Shown here: one piece after another, positions 1-6,914 of the stretch
How the letters are laid out: the number at the start of each line of letters is the position of its first letter
Position numbering within the stretch: the stretch's first letter is position 1
Assembly (NCBI GenBank): GCA_039029395.1
Contig: JBCCGG010000085.1
Location: forward strand, 1-9,373
Origin: JBCCGG01 sp039029395
GTDB taxonomy: Bacteria; Pseudomonadota; Alphaproteobacteria; Kiloniellales; JAKSDN01
Direction: 5' to 3'
Length of the DNA: 9,373 nucleotides
Made by a program: the position numbers and the translations under genes
Notes under the pieces: generated by a model
Seen by the model: the letters and a program-made list of their open reading frames with translations, nothing else
What the model was told of the DNA's origin: nothing
The model's database searches: none

Positions 1-46
1 CCAAAACCAACCGATGCCGCAGATCATCCGAAAGAGGTTTCGTCAT
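1..46 (-). CDS. IS630-family transposase, N-terminal 15 codons only (runs off the left edge)
   Basis: Read on the minus strand from the ATG at 46-44, the frame gives MTKPLSDDLRHRLVL and is still open at the window edge. IS630-family transposases and their OrfA proteins typically start this way: a short basic stretch, then a 'LS.DLR.R(V/L)V' helix that opens the N-terminal helix-turn-helix used to bind the element's ends. A strong ribosome-binding sequence (GAAGGAGG) lies upstream of the ATG, which supports this start. Only the first 15 residues can be seen, so the catalytic DDE domain and the integrity of the gene cannot be judged. It is too short for ordinary ORF calling. Confidence 0.6.
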   Translation of the reverse strand, partial: MTKPLSDDLRHRLVL

Positions 47-48
47 AG

Positions 49-71
49 GGGCTGGCCTCCTTCACCAGCCC
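49..71 (-). promoter_or_regulatory. Hairpin with the transposase Shine-Dalgarno in its loop
   Basis: GGGCTGG at 49-55 and CCAGCCC at 65-71 are perfect reverse complements (7 bp, mostly G-C). They enclose a 9-base loop that on the minus strand reads TGAAGGAGG, the ribosome-binding sequence of the transposase. One arm ends two bases from the ATG (44-46). Such a stem in the mRNA would place the Shine-Dalgarno in the loop and the start codon at the foot of the stem, so it could limit translation. Many insertion sequences keep transposase translation low with leader structure. The fold is inferred from complementarity only. Confidence 0.4.
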
Positions 72-112
72 AAATCTTGAATCAGAAATCAGCCAACTTG
101 GGAATCCCTAAA

Positions 113-137
113 GATTCAAAACGCTCAGAAAATGCTC
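113..137. repeat. Candidate terminal inverted repeat (one arm) of the IS630-like element
   Basis: On the minus strand this arm begins GAGCATTTTCTGAGCG and continues into GTTTTGAATC. It lies directly against a TA dinucleotide at 138-139, the expected target for IS630 elements. The partner arm is outside the window, so its repeat status cannot be confirmed here. The exact inner limit is a guess. Confidence 0.45.
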
Positions 138-775
138 TAGTCAGTTACCTTGAGTTCGATCTGTGTGCCGTCGGGCAGGCCTCGAATTTGACAGGCGATC
201 TCGCCCCGAGCCTGCATGCCTTTCACCGCGTCGTGCACATAGAGATTTTCCAGATCGTACGCGCCACCTAGTACAAAGGGAACCTTGGGCAACAGTCGGC
301 ACCCAGCCGGCAGCACGCCATTTTGCTTTTGCCAATCATACGCAAATCCATGGCCGGTGAGGGTGGCCCAATCGGCCAAAAGGCGATCAGCCCAGCCTTC
401 AAAAGAGCAGGCCATTTGCTCCGATGCGCCCGTCTCAGGGTCGAACGCGCAGATTCGTTCACCAAGGATGGAGAACTGGCCGCCGAAGATGTCCTCGGCG
501 AAGAAGTAATGGCCTATGGCGAGATCCTCATACTCGCCGCGCCAAAGATCCTCCCCGTTCCAGGCGATCAGATCCGGGACTTGGTGATCCGATGCCCCGA
601 GATGGAAGAAATGCAGCGCGCTCTCGAAGGCATAGAAGCCGTTTCGCAGAACCAAGATCTCAGCAAGTTGTGCGCCCAGTTCAGTTTGAGGCAACAGCAC
701 AAAATCGCTTTGCATCGGCTCTAGACCAATCTGAGCGCTGGCGATTTGAAGCAGCTTGTCGAGCCGAGCACCCAT
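137..775 (-). CDS. SMI1/KNR4-like (SUKH superfamily) protein, possible orphan immunity protein
   Basis: The protein has 212 residues and no signal peptide or membrane segment, so it is probably cytoplasmic. It matches the bacterial SMI1/KNR4 (SUKH) pattern: FYAFESALHFF (47-57), W79, FFAEDIFGGQF (91-101), FDPETG (111-116), a tryptophan at 128, LLPKVPFVLGGAYDLENLY (161-179) and PDGTQI near the C-terminus (201-206). Many SUKH proteins neutralise polymorphic or contact-dependent toxins; others have unknown roles. No toxin gene is visible here. The ATG at 775 is chosen because the in-frame ATG at 847 would overlap the aldolase gene and add a low-complexity Arg-rich tail, while GGGGA lies just upstream of 775. 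It starts 19 bases after the aldolase stop, so it may be co-transcribed. Its GC is visibly lower than its neighbours (31 of 60 bases at 601-660, against 43 of 60 at 1021-1080), which suggests acquisition. Its stop codon touches the IS end, so the native C-terminus may be altered. Confidence 0.75.
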   Translation of the reverse strand: MGARLDKLLQIASAQIGLEPMQSDFVLLPQTELGAQLAEILVLRNGFYAFESALHFFHLGASDHQVPDLIAWNGEDLWRGEYEDLAIGHYFFAEDIFGGQFSILGERICAFDPETGASEQMACSFEGWADRLLADWATLTGHGFAYDWQKQNGVLPAGCRLLPKVPFVLGGAYDLENLYVHDAVKGMQARGEIACQIRGLPDGTQIELKVTD

Positions 776-794
776 CGCTACGTCCCCAGGCTCC

Positions 795-1472
795 CTAACC
801 GCCCTCGCCCTTGGACGGCGGCGCGGAGCCGTAGCCGTCGGGCGCATTGAACTTGGCGAGCACCCGCTTCATCTCGGCCTTGGAGAGCAGCGTCGGACGA
901 CCGGCCTGGAGCGCCAGGAGGTACTGGGCGGCCAGCTCCTCAACCTCGACCGCGAGCGCCAGCGCCTTGGGCAGGCTCGCGGCGCAGGCGATCAGGCCGT
1001 GGTTGGCGAGCAGGCAGGCGCTGCGGCCCTTGAGCGCGGCGAGCGCGTTGCGGGAGAGCCTTTCGCCGCCGAAAGTGGCATAGGGCGCGCAGCGGATCGT
1101 ATCGCCGCCGGCAACCGCGACCATGTAGTGGAAGGCCGGGATGTCCTTCCGCAGGCAGGAGAGCGCCGTCGCGTTGCGGGCGTGGCAGTGCAGCACGGCG
1201 GCGAACTCGGGCCGGGCGGCCAAGATATCCCGGTGAAACCGCCACTCGCTCGACGGCCGGTGCGCCGGCTCGGCGCAGTGCCAGGTGCCGTCAAAAGCCA
1301 TCTCGACCAGACCGCCAGGTTGCAGCCCGTCGTAGTCGACGCCCGAAGGGGTGACCAACAGGCCGCCTTCGACGCGGGCGCTCAGGTTGCCCGAGGTGCC
1401 CTGGTTGAGGCCCCGGGCGTTCATCAGGCGCGCGGTCTCGATCAGCTCCCGGCGCAGGCGGCGGTGCTTCAT
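795..1472 (-). CDS. ald2: Class II aldolase of the FucA/Ald2 type, probable 5-(methylthio)ribulose-1-phosphate / 5-deoxyribulose-1-phosphate aldolase
   Basis: The protein has 225 residues and follows the zinc-dependent L-fuculose-phosphate aldolase family closely. LNQGTSGNLSAR (22-33) and TPSG (41-44) form the phosphate-binding part. The catalytic glutamate is E76 in PSSEWRFH. The zinc ligands are H95 and H97 (LHCHA) and H158 (ANHGLIA), and Y116 in HYM corresponds to the active-site tyrosine of FucA. These enzymes cleave ketose-1-phosphates into dihydroxyacetone phosphate and an aldehyde. It overlaps mtnA by ATGA and follows mtnP-mtnA, the order known for ald2 in Rhodospirillum rubrum. It should therefore act on MtnA's product, giving DHAP plus methylthioacetaldehyde or acetaldehyde. 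The related dehydratase MtnB is the main alternative, but the HYM and AGG segment and the overall match favour the aldolase. A true fuculose aldolase is less likely without fuc genes nearby. The tail (SAPPSKGEGG) is poorly conserved. Confidence 0.8.
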   Translation of the reverse strand: MKHRRLRRELIETARLMNARGLNQGTSGNLSARVEGGLLVTPSGVDYDGLQPGGLVEMAFDGTWHCAEPAHRPSSEWRFHRDILAARPEFAAVLHCHARNATALSCLRKDIPAFHYMVAVAGGDTIRCAPYATFGGERLSRNALAALKGRSACLLANHGLIACAASLPKALALAVEVEELAAQYLLALQAGRPTLLSKAEMKRVLAKFNAPDGYGSAPPSKGEGG

Positions 1473-2569
1473 TTTTCCCCGTGCTCGGGATAGAGCCCGG
1501 CCAGGCCCTCGGCCGAGGCGGGGCAAACGCCGCGCTCGGTGATCAGTCCGGTGACCAGGCGGGCTGGAGTCACGTCGAAGGCAAAGTTGGCAACAGGGCA
1601 ATTCTCGGGCGCGATGCGAACGCTCGTCACCGAGCCGTCGGCCGCCCGGCCGGCGATGTCCAGAAGTTCGGCACCGTCGCGCTCTTCGATCGGGATCTCG
1701 GCAACGCCGTCGCTCAAGGTCCAGTCGATCGTCGGCCCCGGCAAGGCGACGTAGAAGGGCACGCCGTTGTCGTGGGCGGCCAATGCCTTCAAATAGGTGC
1801 CGATCTTGTTGCAGACGTCGCCGCTCCGGGTCGTGCGGTCGGTGCCGGTGATGCAGAGGTCGACCCGGCCATGCTGCATCAGGTGGCCGCCGGCGTTATC
1901 GACGATCACCGTGTGAGGCACGCCGTGCTGTCCGAGCTCCCAGGCGGTCAGATTGGCGCCCTGGTTGCGCGGCCGGGTCTCGTCGACCCAGACGTGGACC
2001 GGAATGCCGGCATCGTGGGCCATGTAGATCGGCGCCAGTGCCGTGCCCCAGTCGACCGTGGCGAGCCAGCCGGCGTTGCAGTGAGTCAGTATTTCGACCG
2101 GTTGGCCTTGATCCTTCTTGGCGGCGGCCTCTTTGATCAGGCCGAGTCCATGCCCACCGATCGCCTTGCAGAGCGCGACATCCTCTTCGCAGATCTCGGC
2201 CGCCCGGGCATAGGCCGCCGCCGCCCGGCGTTCTACCGGGAGGTTGCGCAGGCGCGCCAAGAGGTCGTCGATCGCCCACCGCAGGTTGACCGCGGTGGGC
2301 CGGGTCGCCATAAGAGTCTCGGCCGCCCGCTCCAAGCTTTCGGTCGAGGCATCATCGCGCAAGGCAAGAGCCATCCCGTAGGCCGCCGTGGCGCCGATCA
2401 GGGGCGCGCCGCGCACCAGCATGGCGCGGATCGCGTGGGCCGCGTCGGCCAGAGTCTCGAGACGGACCGTGACGAAATCCTGTGGCAGACGGGTCTGGTC
2501 GATAATGTCAACGGCCCAGCCGTCTTCGGCCAAGGCAATCGAGCGGCGCGGCACGCCAGCGACCAGCAT
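1469..2569 (-). CDS. mtnA: S-methyl-5-thioribose-1-phosphate isomerase
   Basis: The protein has 366 residues, the usual length for MtnA, an eIF2B-alpha-like cytoplasmic aldose-ketose isomerase. It converts 5-methylthioribose-1-phosphate to 5-methylthioribulose-1-phosphate; 5-deoxyribose-1-phosphate is an accepted analogue in related systems. Family signatures are RGAPLIGATAAYG (53-65), THCNAGWLATVDWGTALAPIY (162-182) with the catalytic cysteine C164, DETRPRNQG (196-204), VDNAGGHLM (223-231), GTDR with the catalytic aspartate D244, and NKIGTY (254-259). The ATG at 2569 is supported by a strong GAGGAGG ten bases upstream, which overlaps the mtnP stop codon. Its own TGA overlaps the aldolase start as ATGA, so the three proteins are probably made from one message with coupled translation. 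The gene shows no sign of damage. Confidence 0.95.
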   Translation of the reverse strand: MLVAGVPRRSIALAEDGWAVDIIDQTRLPQDFVTVRLETLADAAHAIRAMLVRGAPLIGATAAYGMALALRDDASTESLERAAETLMATRPTAVNLRWAIDDLLARLRNLPVERRAAAAYARAAEICEEDVALCKAIGGHGLGLIKEAAAKKDQGQPVEILTHCNAGWLATVDWGTALAPIYMAHDAGIPVHVWVDETRPRNQGANLTAWELGQHGVPHTVIVDNAGGHLMQHGRVDLCITGTDRTTRSGDVCNKIGTYLKALAAHDNGVPFYVALPGPTIDWTLSDGVAEIPIEERDGAELLDIAGRAADGSVTSVRIAPENCPVANFAFDVTPARLVTGLITERGVCPASAEGLAGLYPEHGEK

Positions 2570-2579
2570 GGCCCGCTAT

Positions 2580-2584
2580 CCTCC

Positions 2585-2586
<2 letters not shown>
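2580..2586 (-). promoter_or_regulatory. Ribosome-binding site of mtnA embedded in the mtnP stop codon
   Basis: On the minus strand the mtnP stop and the mtnA Shine-Dalgarno are fused as TGAGGAGG, followed by ten bases and then the mtnA ATG. A ribosome finishing mtnP ends exactly on the binding site for mtnA, which suggests coupling and confirms the mtnA start. Confidence 0.7.
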
Positions 2587-3481
<895 letters not shown>

Positions 3482-3499
3482 CCCTCGCTCACCCTCCCT

Positions 3500-3535
3500 A
3501 AAAGCAACAACGGGCCGCCCGGCGAAGGCGACCCG
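3500..3535 (-). terminator. Rho-independent terminator or attenuator between petC and mtnP
   Basis: Downstream of the petC stop the minus strand forms CGGGTCGCC (3535-3527), a 7-base loop, and GGCGGCCCG (3519-3511). This is a nine-pair stem with one G-U pair. It is followed at once by TTGTTGCTTTT (3510-3500), an imperfect U-rich tail. This is the classical layout of an intrinsic terminator for petABC. The mtnP start is less than 20 bases beyond the tail, and no convincing promoter fits in between. Either mtnP is reached by partial readthrough, or its promoter lies inside the end of petC. The interrupted U-tract suggests incomplete termination. Confidence 0.6.
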
Positions 3536-3558
3536 CTGTCTCTACTTTTCTTGTCGGA

Positions 3559-4326
3559 TCAGTGCAGGTCGGCCCAGATCTTGCGCTTCACCACGTAGAG
3601 CAGGGCGGTCATGATGATCAGGAAGCCGATCACCTTGAGGCCGGTCTGCTTGCGCTCCTCGAGCTTGGGCTCGGCGGCCCACATGAGGAAGACCGTGATA
3701 TCGCGCGCCTGCTGATCGACCGTCGCCGGCGTGCCGTCGGCGTATTCGACGCCGTCGTCGAACAAGGGCGCCGCCATGGCGAGCTGGTGGCCGGGGAAGT
3801 ACTTGTTGTAATTCAGCCCCGACATCAGCTCGAAGTCCGCCGGCGGATCCGTGTATCCGGTCATCAGCGCGTAGATGTAGGTCGGGCCGCCGAGTCGCGC
3901 CTTCGCCATGAGCGAGAGATCCGGCGGAACAGCGCCGCCGTTGGAGGCGGCCGCCGCTTTGTCGTTGTCAAAGGGCGAAGGGAAGTAGTCCGAGGGCAGG
4001 CCCTCACGCTCGAACATTTCGCCCTCGTCATCCGGGCCGTCGATAACGATGGCTTCAGAGGCCAGCGCCTTGATCTCATCCTCGTTGTACTGCAGATCGA
4101 CCAGGTTGCGGTAGGCGACATAGCGCAGGGAATGGCAGGCCGCGCAGACCTCCTTGTAAACCTGCAAGCCGCGCTGCAGCTCGGCTCGGTCGTACTTTCC
4201 TAAGACGCCGTCGAACGACCAGCTGATGTGGGGCAGCGGGTCCGCCGCGCCCGCCGCCATGGCGGAGCCCGAGCTGCTTAGGCCGATGACGGCGGCCACC
4301 GCGCCGATAAGAAGCTTCTTCATCAT
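3559..4326 (-). CDS. petC: Cytochrome c1 of the cytochrome bc1 complex
   Basis: The protein has 255 residues. A Sec signal peptide (about 1-24, ending SAMA) exports it. The haem c motif CAACH is at 61-65, and the axial methionine is probably M184 in LAMAAPLF. A C-terminal anchor spans about 230-247, followed by a short basic tail. It takes electrons from the Rieske protein on the periplasmic face and passes them to a soluble or membrane cytochrome c. The first ATG (4326) overlaps the petB stop as ATGA. A second ATG follows immediately (4323) and has better spacing from GGAG, so either could be used, with no effect on the mature protein. The gene is last in petABC and is followed by a hairpin terminator. 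Confidence 0.96.
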   Translation of the reverse strand: MMKKLLIGAVAAVIGLSSSGSAMAAGAADPLPHISWSFDGVLGKYDRAELQRGLQVYKEVCAACHSLRYVAYRNLVDLQYNEDEIKALASEAIVIDGPDDEGEMFEREGLPSDYFPSPFDNDKAAAASNGGAVPPDLSLMAKARLGGPTYIYALMTGYTDPPADFELMSGLNYNKYFPGHQLAMAAPLFDDGVEYADGTPATVDQQARDITVFLMWAAEPKLEERKQTGLKVIGFLIIMTALLYVVKRKIWADLH

Positions 4327-5624
4327 GCCTTCTCCATCGGCTTGGCGTGGGCCCCGGCGGGCGTGCCGCCGCCTTTCAGCACCGGTTCGCTAATCGAGGT
4401 CGGCAAGGTTCTAAGTCGCTCCCCGCGGCTCATGAAGTAGAGCAGCACGAAGTGGAAGAAATACCAGGCCGTCGCGATGCGCCCGACAACGATGAAGATT
4501 CCCTCCGGCGGCTTACCGCCGATGTAGCCGAGCACCAGGCAATCGATGAAGAAGACCCAGAACAGCAGTTTGAATCTCCAGGAGCGGAAGCGCATGGAGC
4601 GGACCTTGGACTTGTCGATCCACGGCAGGAACATCAGCACGATGATCGAGCCAAACATGGCGATCACGCCGGCCAGCTTGGCGTCGACCAGCACGAAGCC
4701 CATCCAGCTGCCGATGAAGTTGTCGGGAACGGCGCGCAGGATCGCGTAGAATGGCAGGAAGTACCACTCCGGCACGATGTGCGCCGGGGTCGAGAGCGGG
4801 TTTGCCTCGATGTAGTTGTCCGGCTCGCCCAGACCGTTTGGCCAGAAGAAGACCACCATGCTGAACAAGATCAGGAACACGCCCAGGCCGAAGAGATCCT
4901 TGACCGTGTAGTATGGATGGAATGGGATCTTGTCCTGGGGCCCTTTGGCATCGATGCCCAGCGGATTGTTGGAGCCGAAGCGGTGCAGCGCCCAAAGATG
5001 CAGAAAGACCACCGCGAACAGCACGAAGGGCAGCAGGTAGTGCAGGGCGAAGAAGCGGTTGAGTGTCGGGTTGTCGACCGTGAAGCCGCCCCACAGCCAG
5101 GTCACGATGACATCGCCGACCAAGGGGATCGCCGAGAACAGGTTGGTGATCACCTTGGCGCCCCAGAAGCTCATCTGGCCCCAGGGCAGCACATAGCCCA
5201 TGAAAGCGGTCGCCATCATCAGCAGCAGGATGACCACGCCGAGGATCCACAAGAGCTCGCGCGGCTCCTTGTAGGAGCCGTAGTAGAGGCCGCGGAACAT
5301 GTGGATGTAGACCACGATGAAGAAGAACGAGGCGCCGTTCATGTGGACGTAGCGCAGCATCCAGCCGAAGTTCACGTCGCGCATGATGCGCTCGACAGAG
5401 TCGAAGGCGACCGGCGCATAGGGCGTGTACTGCATGGCGAGCAGGACGCCGGTCGCGATCATGATCACCAGCACGATCCCGGCCAAGGAGCCGAAATTCC
5501 ACCAGTAATTCAGGTTACGCGGCGCCGGGTAGTCGACCAGCTCTTTCTGGGTCCAAGCGAAGATCGGCATGCGGTGCTCGATCCACTTGACCACCGTGTT
5601 GTTCATGAAGCCCGAGTCACTCAT
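4323..5624 (-). CDS. petB: Cytochrome b of the cytochrome bc1 complex
   Basis: The protein has 433 residues with eight predicted membrane helices, a full-length bacterial cytochrome b rather than the split b6/subunit IV form. It binds two haems b through H94 and H108 (YVHMNG and YIHMFRG) and H195 and H209 (ALHYLLPF and FLHLWALH). The quinol-oxidation site motif PEWY is at 285-288 and KPPEG at 371-375. It oxidises quinol at the outer site and reduces quinone at the inner site in the Q cycle. The start at 5624 (MSDSGFMNN) is chosen because GGGGGAG precedes it; the longer upstream frame would run through petA. It begins 14 bases after the petA stop and overlaps petC by ATGA. The tail after about residue 405 is rich in Gly, Pro and Ala and looks unstructured. 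Confidence 0.97.
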   Translation of the reverse strand: MSDSGFMNNTVVKWIEHRMPIFAWTQKELVDYPAPRNLNYWWNFGSLAGIVLVIMIATGVLLAMQYTPYAPVAFDSVERIMRDVNFGWMLRYVHMNGASFFFIVVYIHMFRGLYYGSYKEPRELLWILGVVILLLMMATAFMGYVLPWGQMSFWGAKVITNLFSAIPLVGDVIVTWLWGGFTVDNPTLNRFFALHYLLPFVLFAVVFLHLWALHRFGSNNPLGIDAKGPQDKIPFHPYYTVKDLFGLGVFLILFSMVVFFWPNGLGEPDNYIEANPLSTPAHIVPEWYFLPFYAILRAVPDNFIGSWMGFVLVDAKLAGVIAMFGSIIVLMFLPWIDKSKVRSMRFRSWRFKLLFWVFFIDCLVLGYIGGKPPEGIFIVVGRIATAWYFFHFVLLYFMSRGERLRTLPTSISEPVLKGGGTPAGAHAKPMEKA

Positions 5625-5638
5625 CGTTCCGCTCCCCC

Positions 5639-6187
5639 TCAGCCGATCTTCAGAGTGGTGTCGTCGAGAAAGGAGTACTCCGGCACGTCCAGGTTCCGCG
5701 GCGCGGGGCCTTTGCGGATGCGTCCTGAGGTGTCGTAGTGGGAGCCGTGGCAGGGGCAGAACCAGCCGCCATACTCGCCCCGGGACTCGCCCGGCTTCTG
5801 ACCAAGCGGCACGCAACCTAGATGGGTGCAGACGCCGACGATGACCAGCCACTCGGGCTTATGGACTCGAGCCTCGTCGAGCTGCGGATCGGGCAGGTCG
5901 CTCAAGGGCACCTCTTCGGCCGCCGTGATCTGCTCGGCGGTGCGGTGGTCGATGAAGACCGGGTTGCCGCGCCAGGTCACCGTGACCCGCTGGCCGTCCT
6001 CGATCGGCGACAGGTCGACTTCGGTCGAGGACAGCGCCAGGACCTCGGCCGAGGGGTTCATGGAGTCGATCAAGGGCCAGACCGCGACGATGGTCCCGAT
6101 TCCGCCCATCGCGCCGGTCAACAGAAAGAGGAAATCGCGCCGCGGCGCGCCATCCTCGTCGTGGGCGCTATGTACCGTATCCGTCAT
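5639..6187 (-). CDS. petA: Rieske iron-sulfur subunit of the cytochrome bc1 complex
   Basis: The protein has 182 residues. The N-terminus has a twin arginine (RRDFLFLLTG, 16-25) before a single hydrophobic helix (about 20-40). This is the Tat-dependent uncleaved anchor typical of Rieske proteins. The 2Fe-2S cluster motifs are CTHLGC (120-125; ligands C120 and H122) and CPCHGSHYD (144-152; ligands C144 and H147), with C125 and C146 forming the stabilising disulfide. The soluble head shuttles electrons from quinol at cytochrome b to cytochrome c1. It is the first gene of petABC. The ATG at 6187 follows GGGGGAAGAG and AAGGA on the minus strand. Upstream lies a 262-base gap to the divergent trmL that should carry the operon's promoter. 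Confidence 0.97.
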   Translation of the reverse strand: MTDTVHSAHDEDGAPRRDFLFLLTGAMGGIGTIVAVWPLIDSMNPSAEVLALSSTEVDLSPIEDGQRVTVTWRGNPVFIDHRTAEQITAAEEVPLSDLPDPQLDEARVHKPEWLVIVGVCTHLGCVPLGQKPGESRGEYGGWFCPCHGSHYDTSGRIRKGPAPRNLDVPEYSFLDDTTLKIG

Positions 6188-6326
6188 GTCCTTAGCTCTT
6201 CCCCCGTATCGCCAAACGCTCGTATCACAATCACCGCCGAACCAGCCCTTCAGGGCAAGGCCTCGTTATCTTCCCCGTCACCCGTCATCCTGACCGGAGA
6301 CGGCGTGCCTGCGCTCGATTTCGATC

Positions 6327-6356
6327 CCCAGCCCTGCCCACCCGCGGCTGGGCAGG
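6327..6356. repeat. Two mutually exclusive hairpins in the petABC leader
   Basis: CCTGCCCA (6333-6340) pairs perfectly with TGGGCAGG (6349-6356), an 8 bp stem around an 8-base loop containing CCGCGG. Alternatively CCCAGCC (6327-6333) pairs perfectly with GGCTGGG (6346-6352), a 7 bp stem. Both use 6349-6352, so only one can form at a time. No U-run follows on either strand, so neither is a simple terminator. The site could be an operator or a leader switch, or chance in GC-rich DNA. Confidence 0.4.
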
Positions 6357-6382
6357 TCGCAACGCTTGCACCCACCTTCACA

Positions 6383-6410
6383 TTTATAGGAACTTGTCCG
6401 GGAACGCAAA
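6383..6410 (-). promoter_or_regulatory. Candidate sigma-70-type promoter of petABC
   Basis: On the minus strand TATAAA (6388-6383) is preceded by TTTGCG at 16 bases spacing (or TTGCGT at 15). The -10 is close to consensus and the -35 fair. It would start transcription near 6376, leaving a leader of roughly 190 bases before petA that includes the hairpins at 6327-6356. This is pattern matching only; a promoter nearer to petA cannot be excluded. Confidence 0.35.
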
Positions 6411-6449
6411 GCCTTGGACAGCGCTTTTGCGACAGATTGGATCATCGCT

Positions 6450-6914
6450 ATGCGCCTGGCCCTGTTCGAGCCCGATATCCCGCAAAACTGCGGCGCGCTG
6501 CTGCGTCTGGGCGCCTGTCTTGGCGTCGCGGTCGATCTGATCGAGCCCTGCGGGTTCCTGCTGGACGACAAGCGCCTCAAGCGAGCCGGCATGGACTATC
6601 TGGCGCAGGTCGCCTTGACCCGCCACCGCTCCTGGGACAGCTATCAGGAGACCCGGCGCGGCCGATTGGTGCTGCTGACCACCCCGGCCGCGCGCAACTA
6701 TGTTGATTTTCCCTTTAAGGGGACCGACAACCTCCTGGTCGGCCGGGAGAGCGCCGGCGTGCCCGAGGCGGTCCACCAAGCCGCCGACGCGCGGCTCAGA
6801 ATTCCCATGGAGGCCGGCGCGCGCTCGATCAACGTTGCGCTCGCCGCCGCGATGGCCCTCGGCGAGGCCCTGCGCCAAACCGGCGGATTCTCCAACCAAA
6901 AGGGGCAGCCATGA
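6450..6914 (+). CDS. trmL: tRNA (cytidine/uridine-34-2'-O)-methyltransferase, SPOUT family
   Basis: The protein has 154 residues, the standard TrmL length: a minimal SpoU-TrmD (SPOUT) trefoil-knot methyltransferase without extra domains. It uses S-adenosylmethionine to methylate the ribose of the wobble nucleotide 34, known for leucine tRNAs in Escherichia coli. Motif 1 is PDIPQNCG (8-15), motif 2 is LVGRESAGVP (96-105) and motif 3 is RIPM..GARSINVALAAAMALGE (117-139). These build the knotted cofactor site. The ATG at 6450 is chosen because family members start right at (M)xLALFEPDIP; an in-frame TTG at 6414 adds 12 unconserved residues. The ribosome-binding site is weak. It diverges from petABC and overlaps hemF by ATGA, so the pair is likely co-transcribed. 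The ribose-methylation role is family knowledge and the exact tRNA target is not visible. Confidence 0.9.
   Translation: MRLALFEPDIPQNCGALLRLGACLGVAVDLIEPCGFLLDDKRLKRAGMDYLAQVALTRHRSWDSYQETRRGRLVLLTTPAARNYVDFPFKGTDNLLVGRESAGVPEAVHQAADARLRIPMEAGARSINVALAAAMALGEALRQTGGFSNQKGQP

Larger units (their letters stand above)
1..139 (-). mobile_element. End of an IS630-like insertion sequence (rest lies left of the window)
   Basis: This stretch holds the 5' end of a transposase reading out of the window, an untranslated leader of about 90 bases, and a terminal sequence at 113-137. Read on the minus strand, the terminal sequence begins GAGCATTTTCTGAGCG and is directly preceded by the dinucleotide TA (138-139). 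IS630/Tc1 elements insert at TA and duplicate it, and ends of this type are, from memory, common in IS630 elements of alphaproteobacteria. GC content drops clearly here compared with the operon genes. The other end, the second inverted repeat and the rest of the transposase are outside the window, so family and boundary are inferred. Confidence 0.6.
6188..6449. other. Divergent intergenic region between petA and trmL
   Basis: These 262 bases separate the leftward petABC operon from the rightward trmL-hemF genes. They contain an AT-rich patch at about 6378-6395 with a candidate minus-strand promoter, two overlapping strong inverted repeats at 6327-6356, and a small palindrome (GCCCTTCAGGGC) near petA. 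No coding sequence is supported. A short antisense frame with clustered cysteines crosses it but has no ribosome-binding site and runs into trmL. Confidence 0.7.

Noticed and set aside
795..1472. Calling the class II aldolase MtnB (methylthioribulose-1-phosphate dehydratase).
   Set aside because: The sequence follows FucA closely, including the HYM tyrosine region and LNQGTSGN, and MtnC, MtnD or MtnE partners are absent from the window.
4347..5738. A 463-codon plus-strand frame opposite petB, very rich in His, Asp, Glu and Gln.
   Set aside because: The odd composition is what the complement of a membrane protein gene gives. petB is unambiguous on the other strand.
5625..5852. A 76-residue N-terminal extension of cytochrome b.
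   Set aside because: It overlaps petA in another frame, is rich in Arg and Pro, and the ATG at 5624 has its own strong ribosome-binding site and a typical cytochrome b start.
6278..6592. A minus-strand frame in the petA-trmL gap encoding a Cys cluster (KCEGGCKRC).
   Set aside because: It has no ribosome-binding site, lies largely opposite trmL, and belongs to no family I recognise; the cysteines could be chance.
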